Assembly (NCBI RefSeq): GCF_022829385.1
Contig: NZ_JAKSXX010000123.1
Location: 1-64,000, forward strand
Direction of reading: 5' to 3'
DNA: 64,000 nt
Origin: Methylobacterium sp. J-070
GTDB lineage: Bacteria > Pseudomonadota > Alphaproteobacteria > Rhizobiales > Beijerinckiaceae
The notes beneath the pieces were generated by a model. It was not told where the DNA came from. It made no database searches and saw only the letters and a program-made list of their open reading frames with translations. Position 1 is the first letter of the stretch. Each line of letters opens with the position of its first letter. This document shows, one piece after another, positions 51,387 through 60,880 of this stretch. A program made the translations under genes and the position numbers.

Positions 51387-53144
51387 TCATTTCACCACCA
51401 GCCAATCCTCGACCACCAGGGCGTCGAGGCCGGTGGTGTAGAACATCAGGATCGCGTCCTCCGCGCCGTGGAGGATCGGCTTGCCCATCACGTTGAAGCT
51501 GGTGTTGAGCAGGATCGGCACGCCGGTGATCGCCGCGAAGGCGCCGATCAGGGCCGCGTAGGCCGGGTTCCGCGCCGCCGTGACGCTCTGGAGCCGGCCG
51601 GTCCCGTCCGCATGGACAACCGCCGGGACCCGGGGGCGCACCGCCTCGCGCCAGACCAGGGTGCGCTCCATGTAGGGGCTGTCGGCGTAGTCCTCGAACC
51701 AGTCCGGACCGGCCTCCGCCAGGATCGACGGCGCGAAGGGCCGGAACGCCTCCCGGTACTTCACCTTGGCGTTGAGCGCGTCCTTGGCGCCCTCCGGCCG
51801 CGGATCGGCCAGGATCGAGCGGTTGCCGAGCGCCCTGGGCCCGAACTCCGCCGGGCCCTGCACCCAGCCGACGAGGCCCCCCGCGGCCAGGATCCGCGCC
51901 GCCGCGCGGGTCGCCTCCGCGTGGCCGACGCGGCGCGCGCGGGGCTCCTGCTCGGCCAGCCGCTCCATCGGGAGCGTCGAGACCCGCGAGCCCAGATAGG
52001 GCGTGAGCGGGCGCTGCGCGGGGGGCGGCCCGGCCCAGCCCGGATGGTCCTCCGCGTAGGCGAGCCAGGCGGCGCCCACGGCGTTGCCGTCGTCGGCCGG
52101 CGCCGACGGGACGTGCAGGCGGCGGAAGCCGGAGCGGCCGAGCACCCGGCCGTTGTAGGAGGAGTTGAGCGCGCAGCCGCCGCACAGGACGAGGTTCTCG
52201 GAGGGGCCGAGGGCGGCGGCCTCGGCCACCAGCGCGTCCATCAGGGTCGCGAACAGATCCTGGCCGCAGCGGGCGAGATCGGCCCAGCCGCTCTCCAGGG
52301 CGTCGGCGGGCCGGCGCCCGCGGATCTCCGCGGCGACCGCCCGGATCGTCTCTGCGTCGGCGAAGCGCAGGCGGCCGCCCGCGACCGTGCAGAGCCGGGC
52401 CAGCAGGGCGGCGAGGTCCGGATCGGGGCGCCCATAGGGGGCGAGCCCCATGATCTTCCACTCCTCGCCCTTCACCTGGTCGAAGCCGGCGAGATCGGTG
52501 ATCAGCCCGTACAGGAAGCCCAGCGAGCCGCGCCCGCGGTGGCGGCGCAGCTCCGTGATCCCGCCGTCCTCCAGCCGGTAGATCGCCGCCGCGCCGGTCT
52601 CGCCCATGCCGTCGACCACCAGGGCGGTGGCCTCGTGGAAGGGGCTGCCCCAGAGGCCGTAGGCGGCGTGGCAGAGATGGTGCGGGTAGCGGCGCTGCCC
52701 GGCGATCGTGGCCCGGGGTGCCGCCCCGGTGATCCGCGCCTCCTGGTTGAGGGCCAGGAGCGTGCCGTGGCCGGCCCGCTCCTGGGCGCCGTGGAGGTCG
52801 GCGATGAACACCCGCTCGGCCTGCTCGGGGACGAAGGAGCGGTTGAGCGCGGTGGGATGGGCGGCGAGCGCCATCAGGTCGAAGGTCCCGGCCCCGGCTT
52901 GCCCGCGCAGGAACCCGGCGAATTGCGGTCCCCAGGTCGAGGCGACGACGAGTTCGGATCCGGGCGGGACGTGGTCCTTCAGCAGGGCGGCCATCCAGGC
53001 CGGGGCGTCGGGTTCGCAGTTCGGCGCGCGCTTGTACTGGAGAACGCGCTCCGCGGCCTCCGCGAACAGCAGGCCTCCGTCGGGCCCGACCAATGCGAGG
53101 GCGGGATCGTGAAAGGTTGTGGCGAGGCCGAGATAGAAGCGCAT
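51387..53144 (-). CDS. Carbamoyltransferase of the NodU/CmcH family
   Basis: A 585-residue O-carbamoyltransferase of the TobZ/NodU/CmcH family, which transfers carbamoyl from carbamoyl phosphate via carbamoyl-adenylate to a hydroxyl group. The N-terminal TsaD-like domain starts RFYLGLATTFHDPALALVG, with HHLCHAAYGLWGSPFHEATA and VVDGMGETGAA. The C-terminal domain has the signature WVQGPAEFGPRALGNRSILA and ends with ILLNTSFNVMGKPI. The partner sugar or scaffold is unknown, since no nodulation or antibiotic genes are nearby. It lies 47 bases after nhaA on the same strand. Confidence 0.93.
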   Translation of the reverse strand: MRFYLGLATTFHDPALALVGPDGGLLFAEAAERVLQYKRAPNCEPDAPAWMAALLKDHVPPGSELVVASTWGPQFAGFLRGQAGAGTFDLMALAAHPTALNRSFVPEQAERVFIADLHGAQERAGHGTLLALNQEARITGAAPRATIAGQRRYPHHLCHAAYGLWGSPFHEATALVVDGMGETGAAAIYRLEDGGITELRRHRGRGSLGFLYGLITDLAGFDQVKGEEWKIMGLAPYGRPDPDLAALLARLCTVAGGRLRFADAETIRAVAAEIRGRRPADALESGWADLARCGQDLFATLMDALVAEAAALGPSENLVLCGGCALNSSYNGRVLGRSGFRRLHVPSAPADDGNAVGAAWLAYAEDHPGWAGPPPAQRPLTPYLGSRVSTLPMERLAEQEPRARRVGHAEATRAAARILAAGGLVGWVQGPAEFGPRALGNRSILADPRPEGAKDALNAKVKYREAFRPFAPSILAEAGPDWFEDYADSPYMERTLVWREAVRPRVPAVVHADGTGRLQSVTAARNPAYAALIGAFAAITGVPILLNTSFNVMGKPILHGAEDAILMFYTTGLDALVVEDWLVVK

Positions 53145-53191
53145 GCCGACGCGGGGTAGCGCATTTTTCCGCGCGGCGGACCCCGGGCGCG

Positions 53192-54397
53192 CTATCCCGG
53201 AGCGGTTCTGGGCGGCGCCAGCCGGAGAATCGCCGCGCCCGCCAGTCCCGACAGGGCCGAGCCCGCCAGGACGCCGAGCTTCACGGCGGTCTCGTGCTGC
53301 GGGTCCGCGAAGGCGAGACCGCCGATGAACAGGCTCATGGTGAAGCCGATCCCGCACAGCACCGCGATGCCGTAGACCTGCCCCCAGGCGGCCCCGGCCG
53401 GGCGCTTGGCCAGCCCGAGTGCGACGGCGAGCCGCAGGCTCGCGAACACACCGGCCTGCTTGCCGAGAAACAGGCCGGCGGCGACGCCCAGGGTCACGGG
53501 CTGGAGCAGCGCATCGCCGGTCAGGCCGGTCAGGTCCACGCCGGCATTGGCGAAGCCGAAGACCGGGACCACCACGTAGGTGATCCAGGGGGACAGGGCA
53601 TGCTCCAGCCGATGGAGCGGCGAATCCGCCGCCTCCGGCCGGCCGGGACTGACCCGGATCGGGATGGTCAGCGCCAGGAGCACCCCCGCCACCGTGGCGT
53701 GGATCCCGGAGCGCAGCACCAGGACCCAGAGCACGAGGCCGAGGAACCCGTAAGCCGGCAGCCACGCGATGCCCGCCCGGTTGAGGCCGTAGAGGCCGGC
53801 GAGCACGAGGGCGGCCAAGCCCAGCATCGTGGCGTCGAGGCCGGCGCTGTAGAACAGCGCGATCACCAGCACGGCGCCGAGATCGTCCACGATGGCGACC
53901 GCGCTGAGGAAGATCTTCAGCGAGACCGGCACCCGCGCGCCGAGGAGCGCCAGCACGCCCAGCGCGAAGGCGATGTCGGTGGCCGCCGGGATCGCCCAGC
54001 CGCGCAGGGTGCCGGCGCCGGCATTGAACAGGGCATAGACCAGGGCCGGCACCGCCATGCCGCCGAGCGCCGCGAAGCCGGGCAGCACCCGGTCGGGCCA
54101 GGTGCGCAGCCGCCCGTCCAGCGCTTCGCGCTTGATCTCCAGCCCGACCAGCAGGAAGAACCCGGCCATCAGGCCGTCGTTGATCCAGTGCAGCACGCTC
54201 ATCGGCCCGAGCGCGGCGTGGAGCGCGTGCGCGTAGGCCTCGGCCAGGGGCCCGTTGGCGACGATCAGCGCCAGCGCCGCCGCGGCCATCAGGATCAGGC
54301 CGCCGGCCGCCTCGCTCGTGAGCATCGCGCGGATAGCCGAGAGCGGGCGCGGGCCCCGGCCCGGCGGGGCGCGGCCGGGACTGGGGGACGGCTTCAT
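53192..54397 (-). CDS. nhaA: Na+/H+ antiporter NhaA
   Basis: A 401-residue inner-membrane sodium/proton antiporter with about 12 helices. Signatures: [22 protein letters not shown] (about 69-90), [21 protein letters not shown] (helix IV region), and [20 protein letters not shown] with the two essential aspartates in helix [12 protein letters not shown] and [15 protein letters not shown] follow near the end. It exports Na+ in exchange for protons, protecting at high pH or salt. The start at 54397 is followed by a Pro/Arg-rich cytoplasmic N-terminus. It precedes the carbamoyltransferase, perhaps as one transcript. Confidence 0.95.
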   Translation of the reverse strand: MKPSPSPGRAPPGRGPRPLSAIRAMLTSEAAGGLILMAAAALALIVANGPLAEAYAHALHAALGPMSVLHWINDGLMAGFFLLVGLEIKREALDGRLRTWPDRVLPGFAALGGMAVPALVYALFNAGAGTLRGWAIPAATDIAFALGVLALLGARVPVSLKIFLSAVAIVDDLGAVLVIALFYSAGLDATMLGLAALVLAGLYGLNRAGIAWLPAYGFLGLVLWVLVLRSGIHATVAGVLLALTIPIRVSPGRPEAADSPLHRLEHALSPWITYVVVPVFGFANAGVDLTGLTGDALLQPVTLGVAAGLFLGKQAGVFASLRLAVALGLAKRPAGAAWGQVYGIAVLCGIGFTMSLFIGGLAFADPQHETAVKLGVLAGSALSGLAGAAILRLAPPRTAPG

Positions 54398-54540
54398 CGG
54401 GGATAGGCCTTGCCGCGCTTTTAGGGGCTGGGCAAGGGGCTGGGGCGAAGAGCGTGGGCAAGCGGCTGGGCCCATCTGTCCGCGTACCGTCCCTTGCGCT
54501 ATCCTTCCGCCATCGAGAGTCGGGGGTGCAGGAAGTGGCT

Positions 54541-54846
54541 GTGCCGAAAACCACATCCGCCCAACGGAAGCGCGCACCTCGGCTGGGAGCACGAATCCAC
54601 GCCGCCGTTCTGGAGGAGGCCCGGCGTGCCGGGCTGCTCGACGGCGATACGTCCGAGCATGTGAGCTTCCGCGCGCCGTCCGCGCTCGTGGAGGCCGCCA
54701 AGCGCGAGGCGGGCATCACCTCGACGACCGAACTCGGAATGGTCGCCCTGGCGCTCCTCGCGCAGTCCGACCCGGTCGCGGATTTTCTCCACCGGACCGC
54801 GGGGCGCCTCGGGCCCGACCATGATCTCGACACCGGCTCGCATTGA
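54541..54846 (+). CDS. Putative antitoxin (type II TA)
   Basis: A 101-residue protein with a basic start ([20 protein letters not shown]), then [19 protein letters not shown] and [17 protein letters not shown]. The helical layout resembles a ribbon-helix-helix-like antitoxin but has no definite family. GTG at 54541 has AGGAAG in place upstream; another GTG lies at 54535. Its last four bases overlap the PIN toxin gene (TTGA), the usual antitoxin-first, coupled order. Function is inferred from this context. Confidence 0.6.
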   Translation: MPKTTSAQRKRAPRLGARIHAAVLEEARRAGLLDGDTSEHVSFRAPSALVEAAKREAGITSTTELGMVALALLAQSDPVADFLHRTAGRLGPDHDLDTGSH

Positions 54847-55415
54847 GCGTGGACCTGCGTGGTGCGCTCCGGCGGCGGAAGCCGGATAAGCGAAGCATCC
54901 GTCTCGTCCCACGTCCGCAGCACGAAGCGGCGGATGACTGGACGGCCTTCGACGAAGCCGCGCCGCTCGCCCTCGTCCTCGATACGGGCGTCTATATCCA
55001 CAGCGCGGCCGGTCGGCTGCCCGAGGATCTGCAGGGCCGCATCGAGCGCGCACTGCTGTTCCACTGCGCGGTCGCGCTGGCCGAACTGGCGGTCGGCGTC
55101 GCCGCCTCAGACCCGGTCGGGCCGAACTGGCCGGCGTTGCGCGATCACTACGCCGAACTTTTCGGACAGATACCGGACACACGCCTACTCACGCCCGACG
55201 CGCAGACATACGCGGATGCCGGCATCCTCGCGGGAACCCTCGCGCGCCTCCAGGGCTACCAGAGCCACCAGCGCACGGCCTGCCTCGCCGATGCGCTCAT
55301 CTTCCTCACCGCCGCTCGGGCCGGTCTTCCGGTTCTGACGGCCAATCGCGACGATTTCGATCTCCTTCAGCAACTGGCACCGGAGGGACGGTTCCTCGCC
55401 TACGAGCGCGACTGA
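54843..55415 (+). CDS. PIN-domain ribonuclease toxin (VapC-like)
   Basis: A 190-residue protein with a PIN domain after a 40-residue basic N-terminus. Acidic catalytic positions are Asp47 (LVLDTGVYIH), Glu81 (FHCAVALAELAVG), Asp150 (CLADALIFLTA) and the cluster Asp170/171/173 (TANRDDFDLL). The ending RAGLPVLTANRDDFDLL is typical of VapC toxins that cut tRNA or rRNA. It starts at TTG 54843 overlapping the antitoxin stop, or at GTG 54849. Longer than typical VapC (about 130 residues), it has an additional N-terminal part of unknown role. Confidence 0.75.
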   Translation: MSVDLRGALRRRKPDKRSIRLVPRPQHEAADDWTAFDEAAPLALVLDTGVYIHSAAGRLPEDLQGRIERALLFHCAVALAELAVGVAASDPVGPNWPALRDHYAELFGQIPDTRLLTPDAQTYADAGILAGTLARLQGYQSHQRTACLADALIFLTAARAGLPVLTANRDDFDLLQQLAPEGRFLAYERD

Positions 55416-55428
55416 CCTGCCGTGCCCG

Positions 55429-56070
55429 TCACGACACCCGCCCCAGCGCCGCCCGGATCAGCGCCAGCCCGTCGGGGCTCGACCAGGCGGCCGGGCCCTT
55501 CATCACCCCGAGGGTGCAGCCCTGTGCGTCGATCAGCAGCGTGGTCGGCAGCCCGGGGGACTGGGTGTCGCGCTGGATCGCCGGGAGCACGCGTCCGCCC
55601 GGATCGGCGTAGAAGGCGAGGTCGTGGATGCCGGCCTGCTTGAGCCAGTCCGGCGGCTTGTCGAGGTTGCGGGTGTCGACGTTGATCGCCACCACGGTGA
55701 AGTCGGGCCCGCCGAGCTGCGCCTGGAGGCGGTCGAGCGCCGGCATCTCGGCCTTGCAGGGAGCGCACCACGTCGCCCAGAGATTGACCAGCAGCAGCCG
55801 GCCCCTGAGGTCGCCGAGGCTCGTCTCGGCGCCGTCCGGACCCTTGAACCGGATCTCGGGCGCGGGCCGGGCCTGCGGCAGCGCCTGCATGCCGGCGACC
55901 GCGCCCTTGGCGGACGCGTCGACCCGGGCGAGCGCCGGCGCGGCACCCGCGCAGGGCTGAGGCGCCCCGCCCGTGTTGCCGGGCAGGAGACCGCTCCCGT
56001 ATAGGGCGAGCCCGAGGGCGGCGAGCGCGGCGACGCCGACGCCGACCGCGATTGTGGTGCGGCGGGGCAT
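55429..56070 (-). CDS. tlpA: TlpA-type membrane-anchored thiol-disulfide oxidoreductase
   Basis: A 213-residue protein with one N-terminal membrane anchor (about 8-28: [20 protein letters not shown]). Its periplasmic thioredoxin-like domain has the active site WCAPC (Trp101-Cys105) in [19 protein letters not shown]. It carries the conserved cis-proline block ([14 protein letters not shown]). TlpA reduces apo-cytochrome oxidase subunits or copper chaperones in rhizobia. It is divergent from argH with 42 bases between, a neighbourhood often found in Rhizobiales. Confidence 0.93.
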   Translation of the reverse strand: MPRRTTIAVGVGVAALAALGLALYGSGLLPGNTGGAPQPCAGAAPALARVDASAKGAVAGMQALPQARPAPEIRFKGPDGAETSLGDLRGRLLLVNLWATWCAPCKAEMPALDRLQAQLGGPDFTVVAINVDTRNLDKPPDWLKQAGIHDLAFYADPGGRVLPAIQRDTQSPGLPTTLLIDAQGCTLGVMKGPAAWSSPDGLALIRAALGRVS

Positions 56071-56112
56071 CAGGCTTGCCTGCCGGGATGGTCAGGGCGC
56101 GGAAGGATCGAC

Positions 56113-57492
56113 ATGAGCAACCGGATGTGGGGCGGCCGCTTCGCGAGCGGCCCGGCGGAGATCATGGAGGAGATCAACGCCTCCATCGGATTCGACAAGC
56201 GCCTCGCGCCCCAGGACATCCGCGGCTCGCTGGCGCATGTGGCGATGCTCGGCCAGGCCGGCATCCTCCCGGCACAGGATGTGGCCGCGATCGAGGCCGG
56301 GCTCAAGTCCGTCCGCGACGAGATCGAGGCCGGGACCTTCGTGTTCAAGCGCGAACTCGAGGACATCCACATGTCGGTGGAGAGCCGGCTCACCGAGATC
56401 GTCGGCCCGGCCGCCGGGCGCCTGCACACGGCGCGCTCGCGCAACGACCAGGTTGCCACCGACATGAAGCTGTGGGTGCGCGATACCCTCGACTCCCTGG
56501 ACCAGCAGGCCGCCGACCTTCAGCGCGCCCTGGCCGAGACCGCCCTCAAGCACGCCGGCACCGTGATGCCGGGCTTCACCCATCTCCAGTCGGCCCAGCC
56601 GGTGACCTTCGGCCACCATTGCCTCGCCTATGTCGAGATGCTGGCCCGGGACCGCGGCCGGTTCCGCGACGCGCGGGCCCGCCTCAACGAGTGCCCGCTG
56701 GGCGCCGCGGCTCTGGCCGGCACCTCCTTCCCGATCGACCGGCACGCCACCGCGGCGGCGCTGGGCTTCGACCGGCCGACCGCCAACTCGCTCGATTCGG
56801 TGGCCGACCGCGACTTCGCCCTGGAATCCCTCGCCGCGGCCTCGATCTGCGCCGTGCACCTGTCGCGCTTCGCCGAGGAGCTGGTGGTCTGGACCTCGGC
56901 GCAGTTCAATTTCGTCAAGCTGTCGGACGGCTACACCACCGGCTCGTCGATCATGCCGCAGAAGCGCAACCCCGACGCCGCCGAGCTGGTCCGGGCCAAG
57001 TCCGGCCGGATCATCGGCGCGCTCACCGGCCTGCTGATCGTCATGAAGGGCCTGCCGCTCGCCTATTCGAAAGACATGCAGGAGGACAAGGAGGGCACCT
57101 TCGACGCCCTCCAGGCGCTGTCCCTGTGCCTCGCCGCGCTGACCGGGATGGTCAAGGATCTGGAGCCCAACGCCGCGGTGCTCGCCCAAGCCGCCGGCTC
57201 CGGCTACGCCACCGCCACGGACCTCGCCGACTGGCTGGTGCGCGAGCTCGGCCTGCCGTTCCGCCAGGCCCACCACGTCACCGGCCGCCTGGTCGGCGCT
57301 GCCTCCGCCCGGGGCGTCGGGCTGGAAGAGCTGTCGCTGCCCGAGATGCAGGAGGCCGAACCGCGCATCACCGACGCGGTCTACGCCGTGCTCGGGGTCG
57401 CGAACTCGGTGGCGAGCCGGACCAGCTACGGCGGCACCGCACCCGACAACGTGCGCGCGCAGGCGCAGGGCTGGATCGCGCGGCTGGGCTGA
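56113..57492 (+). CDS. argH: Argininosuccinate lyase
   Basis: A 459-residue fumarase/aspartase-superfamily enzyme that splits argininosuccinate to arginine and fumarate, the last step of arginine synthesis. Diagnostic parts: [20 protein letters not shown] at the start, [15 protein letters not shown] and [17 protein letters not shown] (about 85-120), [14 protein letters not shown], and the family signature [20 protein letters not shown] (about 278-297). [13 protein letters not shown] follows. A cytoplasmic homotetramer, it has full length. It is followed by an 11-bp hairpin overlapping the stop codon. Confidence 0.97.
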   Translation: MSNRMWGGRFASGPAEIMEEINASIGFDKRLAPQDIRGSLAHVAMLGQAGILPAQDVAAIEAGLKSVRDEIEAGTFVFKRELEDIHMSVESRLTEIVGPAAGRLHTARSRNDQVATDMKLWVRDTLDSLDQQAADLQRALAETALKHAGTVMPGFTHLQSAQPVTFGHHCLAYVEMLARDRGRFRDARARLNECPLGAAALAGTSFPIDRHATAAALGFDRPTANSLDSVADRDFALESLAAASICAVHLSRFAEELVVWTSAQFNFVKLSDGYTTGSSIMPQKRNPDAAELVRAKSGRIIGALTGLLIVMKGLPLAYSKDMQEDKEGTFDALQALSLCLAALTGMVKDLEPNAAVLAQAAGSGYATATDLADWLVRELGLPFRQAHHVTGRLVGAASARGVGLEELSLPEMQEAEPRITDAVYAVLGVANSVASRTSYGGTAPDNVRAQAQGWIARLG

Positions 57493-57523
57493 CCGGTCCG
57501 CGGCGGTTCCGTGCGGACCGGTC
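57491..57523 (+). terminator. argH terminator candidate
   Basis: GACCGGTCCGC (57491-57501) pairs with GCGGACCGGTC (57513-57523) around an 11-nt loop. It starts inside the argH stop codon. There is no U-run, so efficiency is uncertain. Confidence 0.55.
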
Positions 57524-57683
57524 CGGGCGGTCGCCAGACGGTCGCTCCGGATCGGGCCGCCGCCGACTTACCCACAGGCGTCCACCGGAATTGTGCGTTG
57601 CAACCATCGTCCGGCCCGCGCGTTCAGGGTCTGGCTAAGTCCGCCCAGCTACAAGCTTCGCCGTTTGGATCGGAGTTCGCAGG

Positions 57684-57980
57684 ATGCTTGTCGAGAGTTG
57701 GCTGAATCCGGACGCGGTGCCCGATTTCGCGGCGCACGCCACGGCGATGATCGATGCGGCTTTGACCGGGTCGGGCCTGACGCGCGAGTCCTACTGGGCC
57801 GCCGTCCGCAAGGGCTACAACACGCCCTACAACGATCCGCCGCGCAAGGAGGCCGCCCCCACGCGCCACGCTCCGGCCCAGCCGAACGCGATCACGTCGC
57901 CCGCCGGCCCCCCGGGCGGGCCCATCGCGGTGCCCGCAGGGGTCATCGCGTCCCTGGCCGCCGAAGCCCGGGCGCTCTGA
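57684..57980 (+). CDS. Small hypothetical protein
   Basis: A 98-residue product beginning LVESWLNPDAVPDFAAHATA, followed by a helical stretch and SYWAAVRKGYNTPYNDPPRK, then a Pro/Ala/Gly-rich tail. It has a ribosome site GGAG (57671-57674) ahead of the ATG and high GC at third positions. There is no signal peptide, so it is probably cytoplasmic. No family is recognised; the first 55 residues look structured. Confidence 0.6.
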   Translation: MLVESWLNPDAVPDFAAHATAMIDAALTGSGLTRESYWAAVRKGYNTPYNDPPRKEAAPTRHAPAQPNAITSPAGPPGGPIAVPAGVIASLAAEARAL

Positions 57981-58107
57981 CAGAGCCCGTCCACCCCGTA
58001 TAGGGGCGTAACGCCCGCCGCCATCTTGCCGACGTTTTACGCAAGCTTCACTATTCCTGAAATCCGGTGCGGTGCCTGAGGGTGTCGCCCGTCGTCAGGA
58101 AGTGAAG

Positions 58108-58821
58108 ATGGTCTGCGTCACCCGCCTGCTCCCGGTCGGAGCCCTTGCCCTGCTCGCATCCGGGCTCGCGACAGGTCTCGTCGGGGGGCTCGGCGGCGCC
58201 GTCCTGTCCGTGACGGTTGCGTCGGCCCAGGAGGCTGCTCCGGCCGCCGAAGACGCCGGTCCGGTCCGCCGCGGGCGCCGGCACGGCCGCGAGCGGGCGA
58301 AGCCGGCCGCACGGAAGGCGGCGACGCCGCCGGGGATGCAGCAGGCCACGCCGGTGGCGATCTTCGGCGACTGGAACGTGTTCGTGAACGGCGATGGCCG
58401 GAACAAGCTCTGCTACGCCATCGCGCAGCCGCAGGCCCGCTCGCCCAAGACCCTCAAGCGCGACACCGCCTACCTGTTCGTAAGCGTGCGCAAGAGCGAG
58501 AACGTGCAGAACGAGGTTGCGGTGATGCTGGGCTTCCCGTCGAAGCCCGCGGCGTCCCAGCTCAAGCCGGGCTCGGCCGCCGCGCCCACCGACCCGAGCC
58601 TCAACCTCGGCGCCAGCCGCTACGGCCTCGTGGTCAAGGACGGGAATGCCTGGCTGCAGAACCCCGCCGAGGAAGCACGGGTCGTCTCGGAAATGAGCGG
58701 GCGCAACCCCAAGCTCGTCATCAAGACCACCTCGCTGCGCGGGAACCCGACGAGCGACGAATACGCGCTCGGCGGGTTCGCGGAGGCGATGAAGCGCACC
58801 CGCGACGAGTGCGGCAAGTAG
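58108..58821 (+). CDS. Invasion-associated locus B (IalB) family protein
   Basis: A 237-residue exported protein. The signal peptide at about 1-40 is long (LVGGLGGAVLSVTVASAQ at its end). An Arg/Ala-rich spacer (GRRHGRERAKPAARKAATPP) precedes the IalB domain (about 82-237). That domain carries FGDWNVFVNGDGRNKLCYAI, the LFVSVRKSENVQNEVAVMLG strand region and the C-terminal MKRTRDECGK. The two conserved cysteines (LCY, ECGK) fit a disulfide. IalB-type proteins are periplasmic; functions outside Bartonella are uncertain. It converges on a small gene 8 bases away. Confidence 0.88.
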   Translation: MVCVTRLLPVGALALLASGLATGLVGGLGGAVLSVTVASAQEAAPAAEDAGPVRRGRRHGRERAKPAARKAATPPGMQQATPVAIFGDWNVFVNGDGRNKLCYAIAQPQARSPKTLKRDTAYLFVSVRKSENVQNEVAVMLGFPSKPAASQLKPGSAAAPTDPSLNLGASRYGLVVKDGNAWLQNPAEEARVVSEMSGRNPKLVIKTTSLRGNPTSDEYALGGFAEAMKRTRDECGK

Positions 58822-58829
58822 CGCGCCGG

Positions 58830-59108
58830 TCAGGCGCGGGCCCGGGCCCGGGCGTTCACCCGCTGCCGGGCCGCGCGGGCCGCCTCCTCGGCGGTGCGGA
58901 ACACGACCCCGTCGAGGTCGTCGAAATCGCGCGCCGATGAGAAGAACCGCACGCCGCGCCCCTCGGGCACGGTGATCCCGGCGGTGATCTCGCCGATCTC
59001 GATGACGCGCGCCGGTTCGGTGCGCACCGTCGACACGGCGCCGGCGGAGGCCGGCTCGACCGCGTCGAGACGGCGTTCGGGCGTGAACTCTGCGTAGAGG
59101 CTGTGCAT
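58830..59108 (-). CDS. Small hypothetical protein
   Basis: A 92-residue cytoplasmic protein starting HSLYAEFTPERRLDAVE, with VIEIGEITAGITVPEGRG and RFFSSARDFDDLDGVVF, and an Ala/Arg-rich helical tail (EEAARAARQRVNARARARA). The ATG at 59108 is chosen because sequence before it has no protein character. The beta-strand plus helix pattern suggests a compact fold, but no family is recognised. Confidence 0.6.
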   Translation of the reverse strand: MHSLYAEFTPERRLDAVEPASAGAVSTVRTEPARVIEIGEITAGITVPEGRGVRFFSSARDFDDLDGVVFRTAEEAARAARQRVNARARARA

Positions 59109-59614
59109 GGGGCTCGGAACTCCCTCGGCAGGCGAGAAGCCATGCCGGATCACGATGACTGCTGCGTGATGGTCGGCGGGCTGGAGCCGTGTCCGGTCGC
59201 GTGGCGATCCCGAACGGCCCTCAGCCACCGTCTTGACGCGCGCTCCCTCGCCGAAGCGGTGCTCCCGTCGGCGGCGGGCGCTCTAGCGTCGACAGCGCCA
59301 GCGATGGGCGGGGGACCGGGGAGCGGTCAGCGGCCGGTGTTCACGAGAGTGCATTCGGCTCGACATCGGATGTCCTCCAGACCGAAGGACCGCGCGGCAC
59401 GGGGCCGTCGCAGTGCTTTAGCGTTTGATGACGCGGCGCAAGCTACGCTTCTCAAATCACCGCGGCCGGGACGGGCACGAACAGGCGTTCGTCCGCTCCG
59501 GCGTCCCTGAAGATGGAGGCGCATCCGCGGGCCGTCAACGGAACGGATTTCCGATTTTCAGGCCGCCCTTGGCAGGACGCCCCTCCCATCCGAGGCCCGG
59601 AGAGGCGGGACCGC
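59109..59614. other. Intergenic region
   Basis: These 506 bases lie between two minus-strand genes. Open frames occur on both strands but have no ribosome site or recognisable sequence. Nothing resembling an RNA gene or mobile element is seen. The promoter for the 92-residue gene should be near 59110-59180. Confidence 0.5.
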
Positions 59615-60280
59615 TCAGGCCCCGGCGAGCACGGCCGCGAGGTCGGAGAAGTCCGAGAAGATCCGGGCCGCGCCGGCCCGCAGGAGGTCGGCGCCGGCGG
59701 GATCGTGGCCCCAATGCCCGCCGCCGGTGAAGCCCGCGACCCGCATGCCGGCGCTCCGCGCCGCCGTGACGCCCGGCACGCTGTCCTCGATCACCAGGCA
59801 TCGGGCGGGCGCGACGGCCATGCGGTCGGCGGCGAACAGGAACAGGTCGGGAAAGGGCTTGCCCCGCGCCACCTGCGCCGAGGAGAAGACGTGGTCGCCG
59901 AACAGGGGCAGCAGCCCGGTCAGGGTCAGGGAATGGCGCAGCCGCACCGGATCGCTGCTCGACGCCACGCAGACCGGCAGGCTCACCGCCGCCACCGCCT
60001 CGGCGACACCGCGCATCGCCCGCAGTTCCGCATCGAACAGCGCCAGGGTCTCGGCCTTGACCGCCTCCACGAAGCCCGGCGGGGCCGTGACGCCGTAATC
60101 GCGGGCGATATGCGCCATGATCGACGCCATGGAGGTGCCGGTGAAGCGCGCCCGCACGGTGGCGAGGTCGATCGCGACGCCGATGCGTTTCAGGCCGGCG
60201 GTGAGGCAGGCAAGGCTCAAGGGTTCGCTGTCGACCAGCACGCCGTCGCAATCGAAGATCACGAGGCCGAGTTCCGTCAC
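59615..60280 (-). CDS. HAD family phosphatase (beta-phosphoglucomutase-like)
   Basis: A 221-residue HAD hydrolase starting at GTG 60280. The nucleophile motif is [20 protein letters not shown] (Asp near 9, with the acid/base Asp two residues on). It has a helical cap (about 17-85), [17 protein letters not shown] (motif II), [15 protein letters not shown] (Lys motif III) and [18 protein letters not shown] (motif IV). This pattern fits the phosphoglycolate phosphatase/beta-phosphoglucomutase group acting on small phosphorylated metabolites. The exact substrate is not predictable. It is divergent from the next gene. Confidence 0.9.
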   Translation of the reverse strand: MTELGLVIFDCDGVLVDSEPLSLACLTAGLKRIGVAIDLATVRARFTGTSMASIMAHIARDYGVTAPPGFVEAVKAETLALFDAELRAMRGVAEAVAAVSLPVCVASSSDPVRLRHSLTLTGLLPLFGDHVFSSAQVARGKPFPDLFLFAADRMAVAPARCLVIEDSVPGVTAARSAGMRVAGFTGGGHWGHDPAGADLLRAGAARIFSDFSDLAAVLAGA

Positions 60281-60479
60281 GCGCGCGTCCAAGATCGACC
60301 GTTCCCGCACGGCCCGCCGCCGCCGGGCGACCCTGTGGCACGGGCTCATCGCACCGGCAATCGCGCGTTGCGGCGCAGGCTGCCGGTGCTTGCACCGGGC
60401 GGCCCGGGCCCATACTCCCTGTCGGGCGCCGATCGGCGCGCAGGCGACGCCCCCACGGCAAGGCTCAGAAGATCCCGCG

Positions 60480-60800
60480 ATGTTCCGCTTTCTGGCCCGT
60501 GTCCTGGGATTCCTGCTGACGGCCGCCGGCTTCGTCGCACTGGTCTATGACGGCGCCCGCTCGATCGCCAACAACGGCCTGCGGGTGACGCCGCTCTCCG
60601 ACGTGATCGCCACCCTGTTCAAGGACAAGGCCGGGGCCCTGCAGGGCAGCGTGGAGGGGGCGGCGCCCTGGCTCTGGCACATCCTGGGGCTGCCGCTCAC
60701 CCTGGCGCCGGCCTCTCTGATCGGACTCGGCCTCGGCGCGGTGCTGCTCTGGCTCGGCCAGCCCGGGCGGGAGCCGATCGGCTTCCTGACGAAGCCCTGA
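60480..60800 (+). CDS. Small two-helix membrane protein
   Basis: A 106-residue protein with two membrane helices: [20 protein letters not shown] at 2-21, and [20 protein letters not shown] at about 74-93. The intervening loop (about 22-72) contains [17 protein letters not shown]. Similar short proteins are conserved in Rhizobiales without known function. The ATG is 60480, with a weak ribosome site (AAGGCTCAGAAG). Confidence 0.7.
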   Translation: MFRFLARVLGFLLTAAGFVALVYDGARSIANNGLRVTPLSDVIATLFKDKAGALQGSVEGAAPWLWHILGLPLTLAPASLIGLGLGAVLLWLGQPGREPIGFLTKP

Positions 60801-60880
60801 TCCGGGGCGGACCGCCCTCCGATCCTGCGCGGACGGCGAGCGCGGCCCGCGGTTCGACGCGCGCTTCGGGGGAGGGCGCT

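Noticed and set aside
51387..55064. A single 1225-codon frame that would fuse extra sequence to the carbamoyltransferase
   Set aside because: The upstream 640 codons run through nhaA in another frame and have no domain; the enzyme begins at the family-typical MRFYLGLATTFHD at 53144.
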